DNA from: Rhodospirillaceae bacterium
Lineage (GTDB): Bacteria > Pseudomonadota > Alphaproteobacteria > Rhodospirillales > Rhodospirillaceae
Reading direction: 5' to 3'
Length of the DNA: 64,000 nt
NCBI GenBank assembly: GCA_004297485.1
Contig: SCTM01000145.1
Location: forward strand, 62,001-126,000
The notes beneath the pieces were generated by a model. The model saw only the letters and a list, made by a program, of their open reading frames with translations. It was not told where the DNA came from and made no database searches. Of the stretch, positions 36,497-44,710 are shown piece by piece (the stretch's first letter is position 1; every line of letters begins with the position of its first letter). Both the position numbers and the translations under genes were made by a program.

Positions 36497-37252
36497 ATGG
36501 CTGCTACGAAAACCTGGGATGCCACGCGACCGGCTGTTATGCGCGCCATGGCGGGCATATTGGCCGTGGCGCTGCTTTTGTCATTCACGGCCTGTGACAA
36601 CGATGCGGAGCGTCAAGTCAAAGGCCTGAAGATGCAGGTCCAGGATCTCTACGGCGCCAAGGATTTCACCAAGGGCCTGGACGTATCGCAAAAGGGCTTC
36701 GCGCTCGCGCGCAAGGTCATGGGCGACACCGCCCCGGATACCTTGTACTTCGCGCAGGCCATATCCGAAAACCAACTGGGATTGCATAACGCGCAAGGCG
36801 CGATGCGCGCCCTGAAACAGGAACTGGCGTTACGTAGCAACGCCGGCCAGTCCGAGAAAAAACTTCAGTCGCATCGCACGCTTTTGATCAAACTCGCGCA
36901 GGAAAGCGGCGACTCATCCACGGCCATCGACCAGACCGTCATTATTGCCAAGGCCGTCGGCATGGGCTCGGGCAAGGAGCCCCAGCCAACCTACAAGGCG
37001 GACACCGACTATCCGCCCGATCTTTACCGGCAACACGTCGAAGGTGACGTGGAGATCGCGTTCGATCTCGACGAAGACGGAAAGCCCGTCGGGGCACGCG
37101 TGTCCAAGGCAACGCCGCCCAATGTGTTCGATTCCGCCGCGCTCGAAAGCTTCCGGAAATGGCGCTTCACGCCCTACATCGAAAACGATGCGCCGGTCTC
37201 ATCAACCGGCCACCACTTCACCTTGGCTTTCCGCATGGGCCGGGCGGGGTAG
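36497..37252 (+). CDS. Lipoprotein with TonB-type C-terminal domain
   Basis: 251 residues. The N-terminus has a hydrophobic helix ending in LSFTACDND, a lipobox-like site with Cys at about residue 33. A helical TPR-like middle follows. The last 80 residues (PPDLYRQHVEGDVEIAFDLDEDG, then ALESFRKWRFTPYI) match a TonB C-terminal domain, which normally binds peptidoglycan-spanning or receptor partners. Preceded by GCAGGAGGACGTGCC, a good ribosome site. Likely envelope-anchored. Confidence 0.8.
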   Translation: MAATKTWDATRPAVMRAMAGILAVALLLSFTACDNDAERQVKGLKMQVQDLYGAKDFTKGLDVSQKGFALARKVMGDTAPDTLYFAQAISENQLGLHNAQGAMRALKQELALRSNAGQSEKKLQSHRTLLIKLAQESGDSSTAIDQTVIIAKAVGMGSGKEPQPTYKADTDYPPDLYRQHVEGDVEIAFDLDEDGKPVGARVSKATPPNVFDSAALESFRKWRFTPYIENDAPVSSTGHHFTLAFRMGRAG

Positions 37253-37262
37253 GACCCAACGA

Positions 37263-37595
37263 CTATTGCGCTTCCTGCAGGCAGCTCGTGGCGATGGCCA
37301 TCACCTTGTCCATGACATCCTTGGGCGGCGTCTGGCTGTTGAGACTGGCCTGGGCGTAAGCTTCCATGTCGGACGTACTGAGCTTGGTGCTTGTGTCGCG
37401 AACCAGGCAGTTGCACAGCTTGGACTTATCGCCGGACACGCTGCCTGCGCCCTGCGCCAGAAAGCCGCTGCAGATGGCCAGCATGGGATTGCTTGCCGCG
37501 CCGCCGGCCGACGACGATACGGATTGGGCGCGCGCGGCCACGGACACAGTTGTGATCGCTGAAACGCTCACGATGATGGCAAGGCGGCGAATCAT
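37263..37595 (-). CDS. Small exported protein with conserved Cys
   Basis: About 110 residues from the Met at 37595 (MIRRLAIIVSVSAITTVSVAARAQS, a Sec signal). The mature part has four Cys (AICSGF, KLCNCLV, TSCLQEAQ). No family recognised; possibly periplasmic. Its stop faces that of the TonB-domain lipoprotein gene, 10 bases away. Confidence 0.65.
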   Translation of the reverse strand: MIRRLAIIVSVSAITTVSVAARAQSVSSSAGGAASNPMLAICSGFLAQGAGSVSGDKSKLCNCLVRDTSTKLSTSDMEAYAQASLNSQTPPKDVMDKVMAIATSCLQEAQ

Positions 37596-37684
37596 GGCCA
37601 GGCCTCCATGGCTGTCTGCGGGCGGCACGCACGCATGCCTACCATAAGGTATTTTGCCGTGCGGCGGGAGGCCATCGATTTTGT

Positions 37685-38146
37685 TTAAGCGGCCTGTGCC
37701 TCGGATTGCGTCAGAAGCAGATACAGACCATCGGAGGTCTTGGCACCGCGCAATTTCTCGCAGGTGGGTGCGTCGCGCAGCAAGCGGGAAACCCGTGCTA
37801 GCGCCTTGAGATGATCGGCCCCGGCACCTTCCGGTGCCAGCAGCAGAAACACAAGGTCGACCGGCTGTTCGTCGATGGCATCAAAATCAATCGGTTTGTC
37901 GAGACGGGCAAACACGCCGTACAGCCGATCCAGCTCCGACAATTTGCCGTGAGGGATGGCAATGCCGTTTCCCACGCCCGTGGTGCCCAGCCGTTCGCGC
38001 TCGAGAAGCGTTTCAAAAATCCGCTTCTCATTGACGCCGGTGACAACCGCCGCCTGACGCGCCATTTCCTGAAGCGCTTGCTTCTTGCTGGCGACTTTAA
38101 GGCCCGAAAGAACCGCTTCGGGCTGAAGGATGTCTCTGATTTCCAT
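37685..38146 (-). CDS. ptsN: Nitrogen-regulatory PTS enzyme IIA
   Basis: 153 residues, EIIANtr fold. Phospho-acceptor His in NGIAIPHGKLSELD; N-terminal LQPEAVLSGLKVASKKQALQ. In the phosphotransferase Ntr system it integrates nitrogen and potassium signals. Located 282 bases after rpoN; in most relatives an hpf gene lies between the two. Confidence 0.93.
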   Translation of the reverse strand: MEIRDILQPEAVLSGLKVASKKQALQEMARQAAVVTGVNEKRIFETLLERERLGTTGVGNGIAIPHGKLSELDRLYGVFARLDKPIDFDAIDEQPVDLVFLLLAPEGAGADHLKALARVSRLLRDAPTCEKLRGAKTSDGLYLLLTQSEAQAA

Positions 38147-38428
38147 TAAACGCTCATACGCATCGCTGCGACCCGACAGTTTGGAAAAGTTTGAAGACCG
38201 GACCCGGCGCTGCCCCTTCGGGCGCGTACGTTAGTCCGGGACGAACACGCGGGGTTGCAACCCCGTCAGCAGTAAGTCCTGCATTGATGCCCGATGCTGA
38301 GCCGCCGAACCGCATAACCTGAAAGACCGGCGGGCGGCATGGCCCATAAAAAAGGTGGCGGAACATAGGCGCGGTCCAGGGTGAAGTCAAGGCGACTCCG
38401 GCGTCGCCAACCAACCGCTTTAACAATG
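38147..38428. other. Gap between rpoN and ptsN, where hpf is usually found
   Basis: 282 bases without a credible gene. It contains a 16-bp perfect palindrome CGGGGTTGCAACCCCG (38250-38265) and a hairpin GGCGAC-TCCGGC-GTCGCC (38391-38408), either of which could end the rpoN transcript. A ribosome hibernation factor gene normally found here was not seen. Confidence 0.5.
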
Positions 38429-39946
38429 CTAATGGCCTTGATGTTCCGCCATTTTTTCCCGGCGGCGGCGGGCGGACGACGGAATATTAAGGGCATCCCT
38501 GTACTTGGCGACGGTCCGGCGCGCGACCTCAATACCCTCACCATGCAGAAGTTCCACGATCCGATCGTCGGAAAGAATCCCGGTCGGCGGTTCGCCGTCG
38601 ATCAGGACCTTGATCCTGTGCCGCACCGATGCCGCGGAGTGCGCCTCGGCACCGCTCGAGGACGGCAAGCCTTGCGTGAAAAAATATTTCAGTTCGAAGA
38701 CGCCGCGTGGCGTGGCGATATACTTGTTGGTTGTAACGCGGCTGACCGTGCTTTCATGCATCTCAATGGCCTCAGCCACGTCGCGCAGCACCAAGGGACG
38801 TAAATGGGAAATGCCGTGATGGAAGAATGCCGTTTGCTGTTTCACCAGTTCAATCGCCACCTTGAGGATCGTTTCGGCGCGTTGGTTTAAGGCCTTTACC
38901 AGCCAATTCGCGGTCTGCAACCGATCGGACATGAAGCTTTTGTCGGCCTTCGAGCCGTTGCGGCAGACCTCGGCATAGTAGCCGTGATTGACCAGCACCC
39001 GCGGCAGGCATTGCGGGTTCAATTCGATGCGCCAACCGCCGCCCTGCTGCACGGTCATGATCACGTCGGGCACGACGGTCTGCTCGATCGCGCGCTCGAA
39101 CTTGAGCGCGGGTTTAGGATCGAGCGCGCGGATTTCAGCGACCATGTCGCGCAGGTCCTCGGCCGAGACGCCACAGATATCACGCAGCTTGCGCATGTCG
39201 CGCGCGGCCAGAAGGTCAAGCCGATCGATCAATGCCGCCATGGCCGGATCATAGCGGTTGCGATCCTCCAGTTGCAGACGAAGGCATTCGCGCAAGTCGC
39301 GGGCGAACAATCCCGGCGGGTCAAACCGCTGTAATTGCTTGAGCACCCCAAGCACTGTCGCGGCATCGGTGCCGAGATGTTCCGCCGCCTCTTCCAGATC
39401 GATGGCGAGGTATCCGCTCTCGTCCAATTGATCGATGAGAAAGAGGCCGATGAATCGTTCCGCCGGTGTGTGAATCGAAAGATTGAGCTGCTGGAGAAGA
39501 TGACTCCGCAGATCCGGCGCTTCGGCAACGTTGCGGTCGAAATCGGGCGCGGCGCCTTCAAACCCGCCCGCCCCCGACCAGGTATCGGCCATGGCACCGA
39601 CGGTGTCCGCGGGAGCCAGGGCATCGAGACCATCGTCGGAAAGAGCCGGGTCGTTGTCGACAACGTCTTGGGCGATATCGAGCGGACGCTCGTCCTGACC
39701 GTCGACGGCGTCGACCAGCACAGCCTCGTCCCCCACACGCTCGTCGCTGTTACCAGCGGATTCAGCGAGCGCGCTGCCATCCCCGCTATCATCGACTTCA
39801 AGCAGCGGGTTTGCGTCCAGCTCCTGGGCGATATAAGCGTCGAGCTCAACAGACGACAGTTGCAGAAGTTTGATCGCCTGCTGCAACTGAGGCGTGATGA
39901 CGAGACTTTGGGATTGGCGAAGGTCGAGACGGGGCGAAAGCGCCAT
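38429..39946 (-). CDS. rpoN: RNA polymerase sigma-54 factor
   Basis: 505 residues. N-terminal Gln-rich activator region (LRQSQSLVITPQLQQAIKLL), acidic region II, core-binding domain, and the RpoN box ARRTVAKYRDAL near the C-terminus. It directs sigma-54 promoters (nitrogen control and similar). It is 88 bases downstream of lptB, with a hairpin repeat between them. Confidence 0.95.
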   Translation of the reverse strand: MALSPRLDLRQSQSLVITPQLQQAIKLLQLSSVELDAYIAQELDANPLLEVDDSGDGSALAESAGNSDERVGDEAVLVDAVDGQDERPLDIAQDVVDNDPALSDDGLDALAPADTVGAMADTWSGAGGFEGAAPDFDRNVAEAPDLRSHLLQQLNLSIHTPAERFIGLFLIDQLDESGYLAIDLEEAAEHLGTDAATVLGVLKQLQRFDPPGLFARDLRECLRLQLEDRNRYDPAMAALIDRLDLLAARDMRKLRDICGVSAEDLRDMVAEIRALDPKPALKFERAIEQTVVPDVIMTVQQGGGWRIELNPQCLPRVLVNHGYYAEVCRNGSKADKSFMSDRLQTANWLVKALNQRAETILKVAIELVKQQTAFFHHGISHLRPLVLRDVAEAIEMHESTVSRVTTNKYIATPRGVFELKYFFTQGLPSSSGAEAHSAASVRHRIKVLIDGEPPTGILSDDRIVELLHGEGIEVARRTVAKYRDALNIPSSARRRREKMAEHQGH

Positions 39947-39964
39947 GGTTCAGATCACTCGTTT

Positions 39965-40017
39965 GATTCCAAAGTTCGCATCGGCGACTGCTGCATGATC
40001 TGGCGAACTTTGAAATC
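39965..40017. repeat. Hairpin repeat family, divergent copy 5
   Basis: Arms GATTCCAAAGTTCGC and GCGAACTTTGAAATC around a 23-base loop. The arm core (AGTTCGC) differs from the other copies (ACATTCGC), so it is a diverged relative or a look-alike. It lies in the lptB-rpoN gap. Confidence 0.5.
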
Positions 40018-40034
40018 GCGACACTTGCGAGACC

Positions 40035-40826
40035 TCAAAGACTAAATCGCTCTCCCAGGTAAACCCGGCGGACACCCTCGTGGGCGACGATTTCCGACGG
40101 CCGGCCCTCGAACAAGACCGCGCCTTCGTGGAGAATGTAAGCCCGGTCGATAATGTCGAGCGTCTCGCGAACGTTGTGATCGGTAATCAACACGCCAAGC
40201 CCGCGATCCTTCAGATGGGACACCATCTCGCGGATTTCGCCGACGGCAATGGGATCGATTCCGGCCAACGGTTCGTCGAGCAGGATGAAGCTGGGACGCG
40301 ACGCAAGCGCACGGGCGATCTCGCATCGGCGGCGTTCGCCGCCGGACAAGGCCAAAGCGGGCGAGCGGCGGAGGTGAGCGATGGAGAATTCCTGCAACAA
40401 CGCGTCGACCAGCGCATCCTGGGCGGCTTTGTCCGGCTCAACCACCTCGGCGACGGCGCGGATGTTGGTTTCCACGGTCATGCCGCGAAAGATCGACGCC
40501 TCCTGGGGCAGATAGCCGATGCCAAGGCGGGCGCGGCGATACATAGGCAAGGGCGTGATGTCCTGACCGTCGAGCATGATCTTGCCGCGATCGGGGCTGA
40601 TCAGGCCGGTGACACAGTAGAAGGACGTGGTCTTTCCCGCGCCGTTGGGTCCGAGCAAGCCGACGGCCTCGCCCCGTTGCACACTGAGGCTCACGTCGCG
40701 CAAAACAGGCCGGCCCTTGAAGGTCTTGCCCAGTCCGATCACGACAAGACCCGTCGTGGGACTGGCAGCCCCGCGACCGTTGGCGCCGGCACCGCCGGGC
40801 GGATGCGTATGAGTGTCGGGCGCCAT
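40035..40826 (-). CDS. lptB: LPS transport ATPase
   Basis: 263 residues. Walker A GPNGAGKTTSFYC, signature LSGGERRRCEIARAL, Walker B FILLDEPLAGIDP, and the LptB-specific DHNVRETLDI. It powers LPS extraction with LptF/LptG. Its start overlaps the lptA stop by one base. The first 22 residues are a Gly/Ala/Pro-rich extension. Confidence 0.94.
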   Translation of the reverse strand: MAPDTHTHPPGGAGANGRGAASPTTGLVVIGLGKTFKGRPVLRDVSLSVQRGEAVGLLGPNGAGKTTSFYCVTGLISPDRGKIMLDGQDITPLPMYRRARLGIGYLPQEASIFRGMTVETNIRAVAEVVEPDKAAQDALVDALLQEFSIAHLRRSPALALSGGERRRCEIARALASRPSFILLDEPLAGIDPIAVGEIREMVSHLKDRGLGVLITDHNVRETLDIIDRAYILHEGAVLFEGRPSEIVAHEGVRRVYLGERFSL

Positions 40827-41878
40827 TAGGGTTCCTTGGATGGTGGGGATGGAGCATCGGCACTGCGCGGCGTGGGGGCAAGCAGCGCCTTGACCCGCGT
40901 CGGCTCTTTGAGTCCCGCGGGCATCTTGGCCTCAGCCGCGCTGCCGTAAAGGCGGCTGACTCCGCTATTCACATTCACAACCGCGAAACCACCGTTCAGC
41001 TGGCTGTTGTCGCGGGTCATCTTCACGGCGCCATCGACGGTGGCAATGCCGCTGTCCACATTGTAGTTGGCGCGATCGCCGCGGACGATCTCCGATTTGG
41101 TGGTGAGCACCACGTCGCCGGCGCCGAGAATGTAAGAGATATCGCGTCGCCCGCTCGCGGAATTCAAGCCCGCCTTGGCTACCGGCTTCGCTGCAGGCTT
41201 GGCCTTGGAAGATCCCGTACTGTCATCATGGAAGTATGCGGTGAGACGATCCGCCTTCAGCCGGCGACCCAATGTCTTGTCCGCATCGACGGCCAGCGCA
41301 TCGCCCTCGGCCACGGCGACTTTTTGATTCGACCAGTACTGCAAGGTACGATGGGCCGTCACCGTGCCGTCGCTGGTCGTCAGGACCACGGGGTCGCCTT
41401 GCATCACCAGCACGGCCTTGTCGAAATCGTACACGGCGGCCGTGCCCGTCGCCACATCGGAGGCGGACGTGATGGTCACGTGGCCGATGGCATCGACGCG
41501 GTAAACCTCGCTACTGTCGATCTTGTCACCGGTCGCATCCGCCGCCGGGGCGGCGTCTTTCCCCGCGTCGGGCAGTGGCGTATCGGCCGACGGTTTGCTC
41601 GAGGACGGCTTGTTTGCCTTGTCGCGGTAATAAGCCGTGAGTTCGTCGGCCACCACATTGACGTCGCCTTGCGCCGCCTTTGCGTTACCGCGGGCGACAA
41701 AACGTTTTTCGTTCTGCTGCCATTCGAGGCCCTTCTCGGCCGTCACCGTAATGGGGTCGTCTGAATTCTTGGAGTTAAACGTCAAACTTTGGGCGCCCGC
41801 GCCATCGCACCACACGCTTGCGAAAAAACCTGCGAGGGTCGTGGCGACAAGCCACTTGGAATTCCGAAAACGACTCAT
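40826..41878 (-). CDS. lptA: LPS transport periplasmic protein, unusually long
   Basis: 350 residues with a signal peptide (LVATTLAGFFASVWCDGAGA). OstA/LptA-type beta-jellyroll features: DPITVTAEKGLEWQQNEKRFVARGNAKA and GTAAVYDFDKAVLVMQG. It is nearly twice the length of E. coli LptA, because of Ser/Ala/Lys-rich insertions (around 90-115 and 230-245) and a second jelly-roll stretch. It bridges LPS across the periplasm. Confidence 0.85.
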   Translation of the reverse strand: MSRFRNSKWLVATTLAGFFASVWCDGAGAQSLTFNSKNSDDPITVTAEKGLEWQQNEKRFVARGNAKAAQGDVNVVADELTAYYRDKANKPSSSKPSADTPLPDAGKDAAPAADATGDKIDSSEVYRVDAIGHVTITSASDVATGTAAVYDFDKAVLVMQGDPVVLTTSDGTVTAHRTLQYWSNQKVAVAEGDALAVDADKTLGRRLKADRLTAYFHDDSTGSSKAKPAAKPVAKAGLNSASGRRDISYILGAGDVVLTTKSEIVRGDRANYNVDSGIATVDGAVKMTRDNSQLNGGFAVVNVNSGVSRLYGSAAEAKMPAGLKEPTRVKALLAPTPRSADAPSPPSKEP

Positions 41879-42642
41879 GGCTTGTGCTCCGCGTCAGGCG
41901 GCAATGTGGTTTTCGCATCGGCGTTGGCCGGCGGTACGTGGTTGCGGTGACCGTTCAATACCAGAGTCACCGGCCCGGTGAAGTTCACCATCGTGCCGTT
42001 TCCCGTGATGGAAAAACCGGCGGCGGCGATGGTGCCGAATGAGCCCTTGCCCGAGACCGGCTGGTCCCCCGTGGCCGAGCGGTCCTTGATCGACACATGA
42101 GCCGCGGTGGAGTGCACCTCATATCCCTGCTGCTGGTAAACATCGACTTGCCCAGCAAGATCGAGCACCTGCAGGTTGCGGTCATAGACACCGGTTGTCG
42201 CCGACACCTTGAGCCAATTCCCGTCACCCGTGATCAGATCAGCTTTCGGCGACACGAGATCGATGGCCTTGTCCGCACTCGAGCGCTCGCGGGCAGAGGC
42301 GGCCGTGATCGCATAGGGCCGTCCCTGATCGTCGGTCCCCACATAGCGCGCGTTGATCATGCTCAGGGTATCGCTGGTGATGTCGGTCAATGTTTTCACG
42401 CCGACGCGAAAGCGTTCGTTCTCGGCGCGAAATTGCGGCAGCAGCAGAACGAGAAGAAGAATCAACCCGGCCACAACCGGCAGGGCGATTTTCATGCGGC
42501 CAACGAAACGGCTGTATTGGGCAACGGATGCCTTGGCCGAAACCTCGCGCGGCTGCCACAGAACGTCACTGTGAACGTGGCCGGATACCTGGCTGGAGGG
42601 CTGGTCCTTCGCCGGCGTCACTTTGCCGCTGTCCACGGTCAT
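41875..42642 (-). CDS. lptC: LPS export protein LptC
   Basis: 255 residues. Cytoplasmic N-terminus, a single helix (IALPVVAGLILLLVLLLPQF), then a periplasmic jelly-roll with ANLxP-like DKAIDLVSPKADL and VYDRNLQVLDLAGQVDVY. It docks LptA onto LptBFG. Its start overlaps the kdsD stop and its stop overlaps the lptA start, both by 4 bases. Confidence 0.9.
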   Translation of the reverse strand: MTVDSGKVTPAKDQPSSQVSGHVHSDVLWQPREVSAKASVAQYSRFVGRMKIALPVVAGLILLLVLLLPQFRAENERFRVGVKTLTDITSDTLSMINARYVGTDDQGRPYAITAASARERSSADKAIDLVSPKADLITGDGNWLKVSATTGVYDRNLQVLDLAGQVDVYQQQGYEVHSTAAHVSIKDRSATGDQPVSGKGSFGTIAAAGFSITGNGTMVNFTGPVTLVLNGHRNHVPPANADAKTTLPPDAEHKP

Positions 42643-43673
42643 ACGGCCCCGGCACGAAGGATATCGTGCAGGCGCAGGATACCGACGGGAATTTCATCCT
42701 CCACGACGAAAACGCAAGTGACCTTGGCTTCGTTCATGCGCCGCAAGGCTTCGGCAGCCAGTAAGCTGCGCCGTGTAGTCTTCGGCGTCTTGGTCATGAC
42801 ATCGACCGCTGTCAGGGCGAACAGATCACCGGTCGAGTCCCGCATATGGCGCCGGAGATCGCCGTCGGTGACGATGCCCATAAGGCGGCCGGCATCGTCG
42901 ACCACCCCGGCAACGCCAAAGGTCTTCTGGGTCATGGTCAGAACCACGTCGGCCATGGGAGTCGCCGGCTTCACCAAGGGCAGTTCCGCGCCCACGTGCA
43001 TTAGCTCGTCGACCTTGAACAACTTGCGGCCGAGTTGGCCGCCCGGATGGAACACTTTGTAGTCGTCGGCGGTAAAGCCGCGACGTTCGAGCAGTGCGAC
43101 GGCAATGGCGTCGCCGAGGGCCAGCGTCATGGTGGTGGAGGTGGTCGGCGCCAGACCCAGGGGGCAGGCTTCGGCCACGTCGGGAAGCACCAACACACAG
43201 TCGGCGGATTGGGCCAGGGTCGATGACGCGCGACTGGTGATGGCGGTGAGGGGAATGCCGTAACGCCGGGTATAAGCGATCAGGTCGCGCAATTCGGCGG
43301 CCTCGCCGGAATTGGAAATCGCCAGCACCGCGTCACCGGCAGCGATCATGCCCAAGTCGCCATGACTTGCCTCGCCCGCATGAACGAAAAACGCCGGGGT
43401 GCCGGTGGACGCCAGCGTGGCGGCGATTTTACGGCCCACATGACCGCTTTTGCCGACGCCGGACACGATCACCCGGCCGCTGATGCCGCCGATCAAATCG
43501 AGGCAGGCGAGAAAAGCAGCGCCGAGATTTTCCTCCAAGGCGGCAATCCCGGCACGGGCTTGAGCCATGACCCGCCGCCCAGCAGCCAGATCGGCCGCAG
43601 CCCTGCCCCCGGCCGCAGAGACCGGCGCAGGCTGAGGTGGGGCATCCTTGGCGACGCGGGAGGTCTTGGCCAT
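42639..43673 (-). CDS. kdsD: D-arabinose 5-phosphate isomerase
   Basis: About 344 residues from the Met at 43673. SIS domain (GRVIVSGVGKSGHVGRKIAATLAST, AISNSGEAAELRDLI, LPDVAEACPLGLAPTTST) followed by two CBS domains. It converts ribulose-5-P to arabinose-5-P for KDO synthesis, which fits its operon with lptC-lptA-lptB. A start at 43721 is possible but less typical. Confidence 0.92.
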   Translation of the reverse strand: MAKTSRVAKDAPPQPAPVSAAGGRAAADLAAGRRVMAQARAGIAALEENLGAAFLACLDLIGGISGRVIVSGVGKSGHVGRKIAATLASTGTPAFFVHAGEASHGDLGMIAAGDAVLAISNSGEAAELRDLIAYTRRYGIPLTAITSRASSTLAQSADCVLVLPDVAEACPLGLAPTTSTTMTLALGDAIAVALLERRGFTADDYKVFHPGGQLGRKLFKVDELMHVGAELPLVKPATPMADVVLTMTQKTFGVAGVVDDAGRLMGIVTDGDLRRHMRDSTGDLFALTAVDVMTKTPKTTRRSLLAAEALRRMNEAKVTCVFVVEDEIPVGILRLHDILRAGAV

Positions 43674-43853
43674 GGGTTTGAGACTACGCCGTGATTGGTT
43701 TACAAGCAATTTCCGGGCCAAACCCGGAAGGCGGCGCCAATATCACCCGACCATGGGCAGGGGTCAACCACGACGGCCCACCCCCCGCATGATTACGGCC
43801 AAGTATTTCCTAAATGTCACAATGAGATAAGGCCAATTTCGGCCCGCGCGGAA

Positions 43854-44471
43854 TTAGTGGGCGAAGATATCCTCGTCCGCCCATCCGGCCACGTCGAGGG
43901 CGGCACGATCAGGCAGAAACCGGAAGCAGGCTTCCGCCAGGTCCCGGCGTCCCTCGCGGACGAGAAGACGCTCCATCTCCGCTTTCAGACGATGAAGATA
44001 AAGCACGTCGGCGGCGGCATATTCGATCTGCTCGGGCGTCAGAGCGGCGGCTGCCCAATCGGAGCTTTGCTGTTGCTTGGATATTTCAACGCCGAGCAAC
44101 TCTTTGCACAGATCCTTGAGTCCATGCTTGTCGGTGTTGGTGCGCACCAGCCGCGAGGCCGTCCGCGTGCAAAATACCGGCGTACAGCGGACATTCAGAT
44201 ATTTCTGCAGCATGGCCAGATCGAAGCGGGCGAAATGCATGATCTTGAGAAGGCCCGGATCGCCGAGCACCGCCGTCAGATGGGGCGCCGGTTGTCCCGG
44301 TAGAATCTGCACAAGATGGGCATCGCCATCGCCAGCGGAAAGTTGCACGACGCAGAGCCGATCCCGGTCGAGGCGAAGGCCCATGGTCTCGGTGTCGACG
44401 GCGACGCTGCCGGCGAACTTGACCGTTGTGGGAAGATCGCCACGGTGAACGCGGTTGGCCATATTACCCAT
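43854..44471 (-). CDS. nrnC: NrnC-type 3'-5' oligoribonuclease
   Basis: 205 residues, DEDDy exonuclease: VDTETMGL (DxE), HFARFDLAML, and YAAADVLYLHRL with the catalytic Tyr and Asp. The short length without HRDC domains marks NrnC, which degrades di- and short oligonucleotides, rather than RNase D. A start at 44462 (MANRVHRGDLP) is equally likely. It was originally the neighbour of tRNA-Leu before the mobile element inserted. Confidence 0.87.
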   Translation of the reverse strand: MGNMANRVHRGDLPTTVKFAGSVAVDTETMGLRLDRDRLCVVQLSAGDGDAHLVQILPGQPAPHLTAVLGDPGLLKIMHFARFDLAMLQKYLNVRCTPVFCTRTASRLVRTNTDKHGLKDLCKELLGVEISKQQQSSDWAAAALTPEQIEYAAADVLYLHRLKAEMERLLVREGRRDLAEACFRFLPDRAALDVAGWADEDIFAH

Positions 44472-44513
44472 TTTCCGCGGGAACCCCGGCCAGCACAGCG
44501 CGGGGGGCCCAAA

Positions 44514-44542
44514 GTGGTGCCCAGGAGAGGACTCGAACCTCC
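44514..44542. repeat. attL core (29-bp direct repeat, tRNA-Leu 3' fragment)
   Basis: Identical over 29 bases to 59367-59395. It covers the 3' end of the tRNA (T-arm to CCA) left behind by integration. Bases on either side differ from the right copy, so the repeat ends are exact. Confidence 0.93.
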
Positions 44543-44669
44543 GTAGGGCGTTTACGCCGTGAACAGGTGTGGAACGAGATGAAACCTCTAATGTCTGAAA
44601 GTCTAGGTTCTAAAGGCGTAAATCGCGTTCTTCGGTGTTTCATCTTTGTTCACACTGTTTAGCATCTGT

Positions 44670-44688
44670 GGTACCTATGTGGTACCTA
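44670..44688. repeat. Left arm-type integrase site (tandem GGTACCTA)
   Basis: GGTACCTATGTGGTACCTA, two GGTACCTA units at an 11-base period. A copy with one change lies near the right end (59290-59308), in the same orientation. Such pairs typically bind the N-terminal arm domain of integrase. It is 128 bases from the left core, just before the integrase gene. Confidence 0.7.
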
Positions 44689-44710
44689 GATCGTCGCAAT
44701 CGGGGCCGCC

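Noticed and set aside
38154..38544. Frame in the rpoN-ptsN gap as hpf
   Set aside because: No hibernation-factor pattern; low-quality composition.
44514..44600. Possible second tRNA gene at the left end
   Set aside because: Only the 3' 29 bases match tRNA-Leu; the anticodon arm and 5' half are absent, so it is an attachment-site remnant.
44543..44669. Inverted segments (GATGAAAC / GTTTCATC) after attL as an insertion-sequence end
   Set aside because: Too short and without a transposase; better read as integrase binding or chance.
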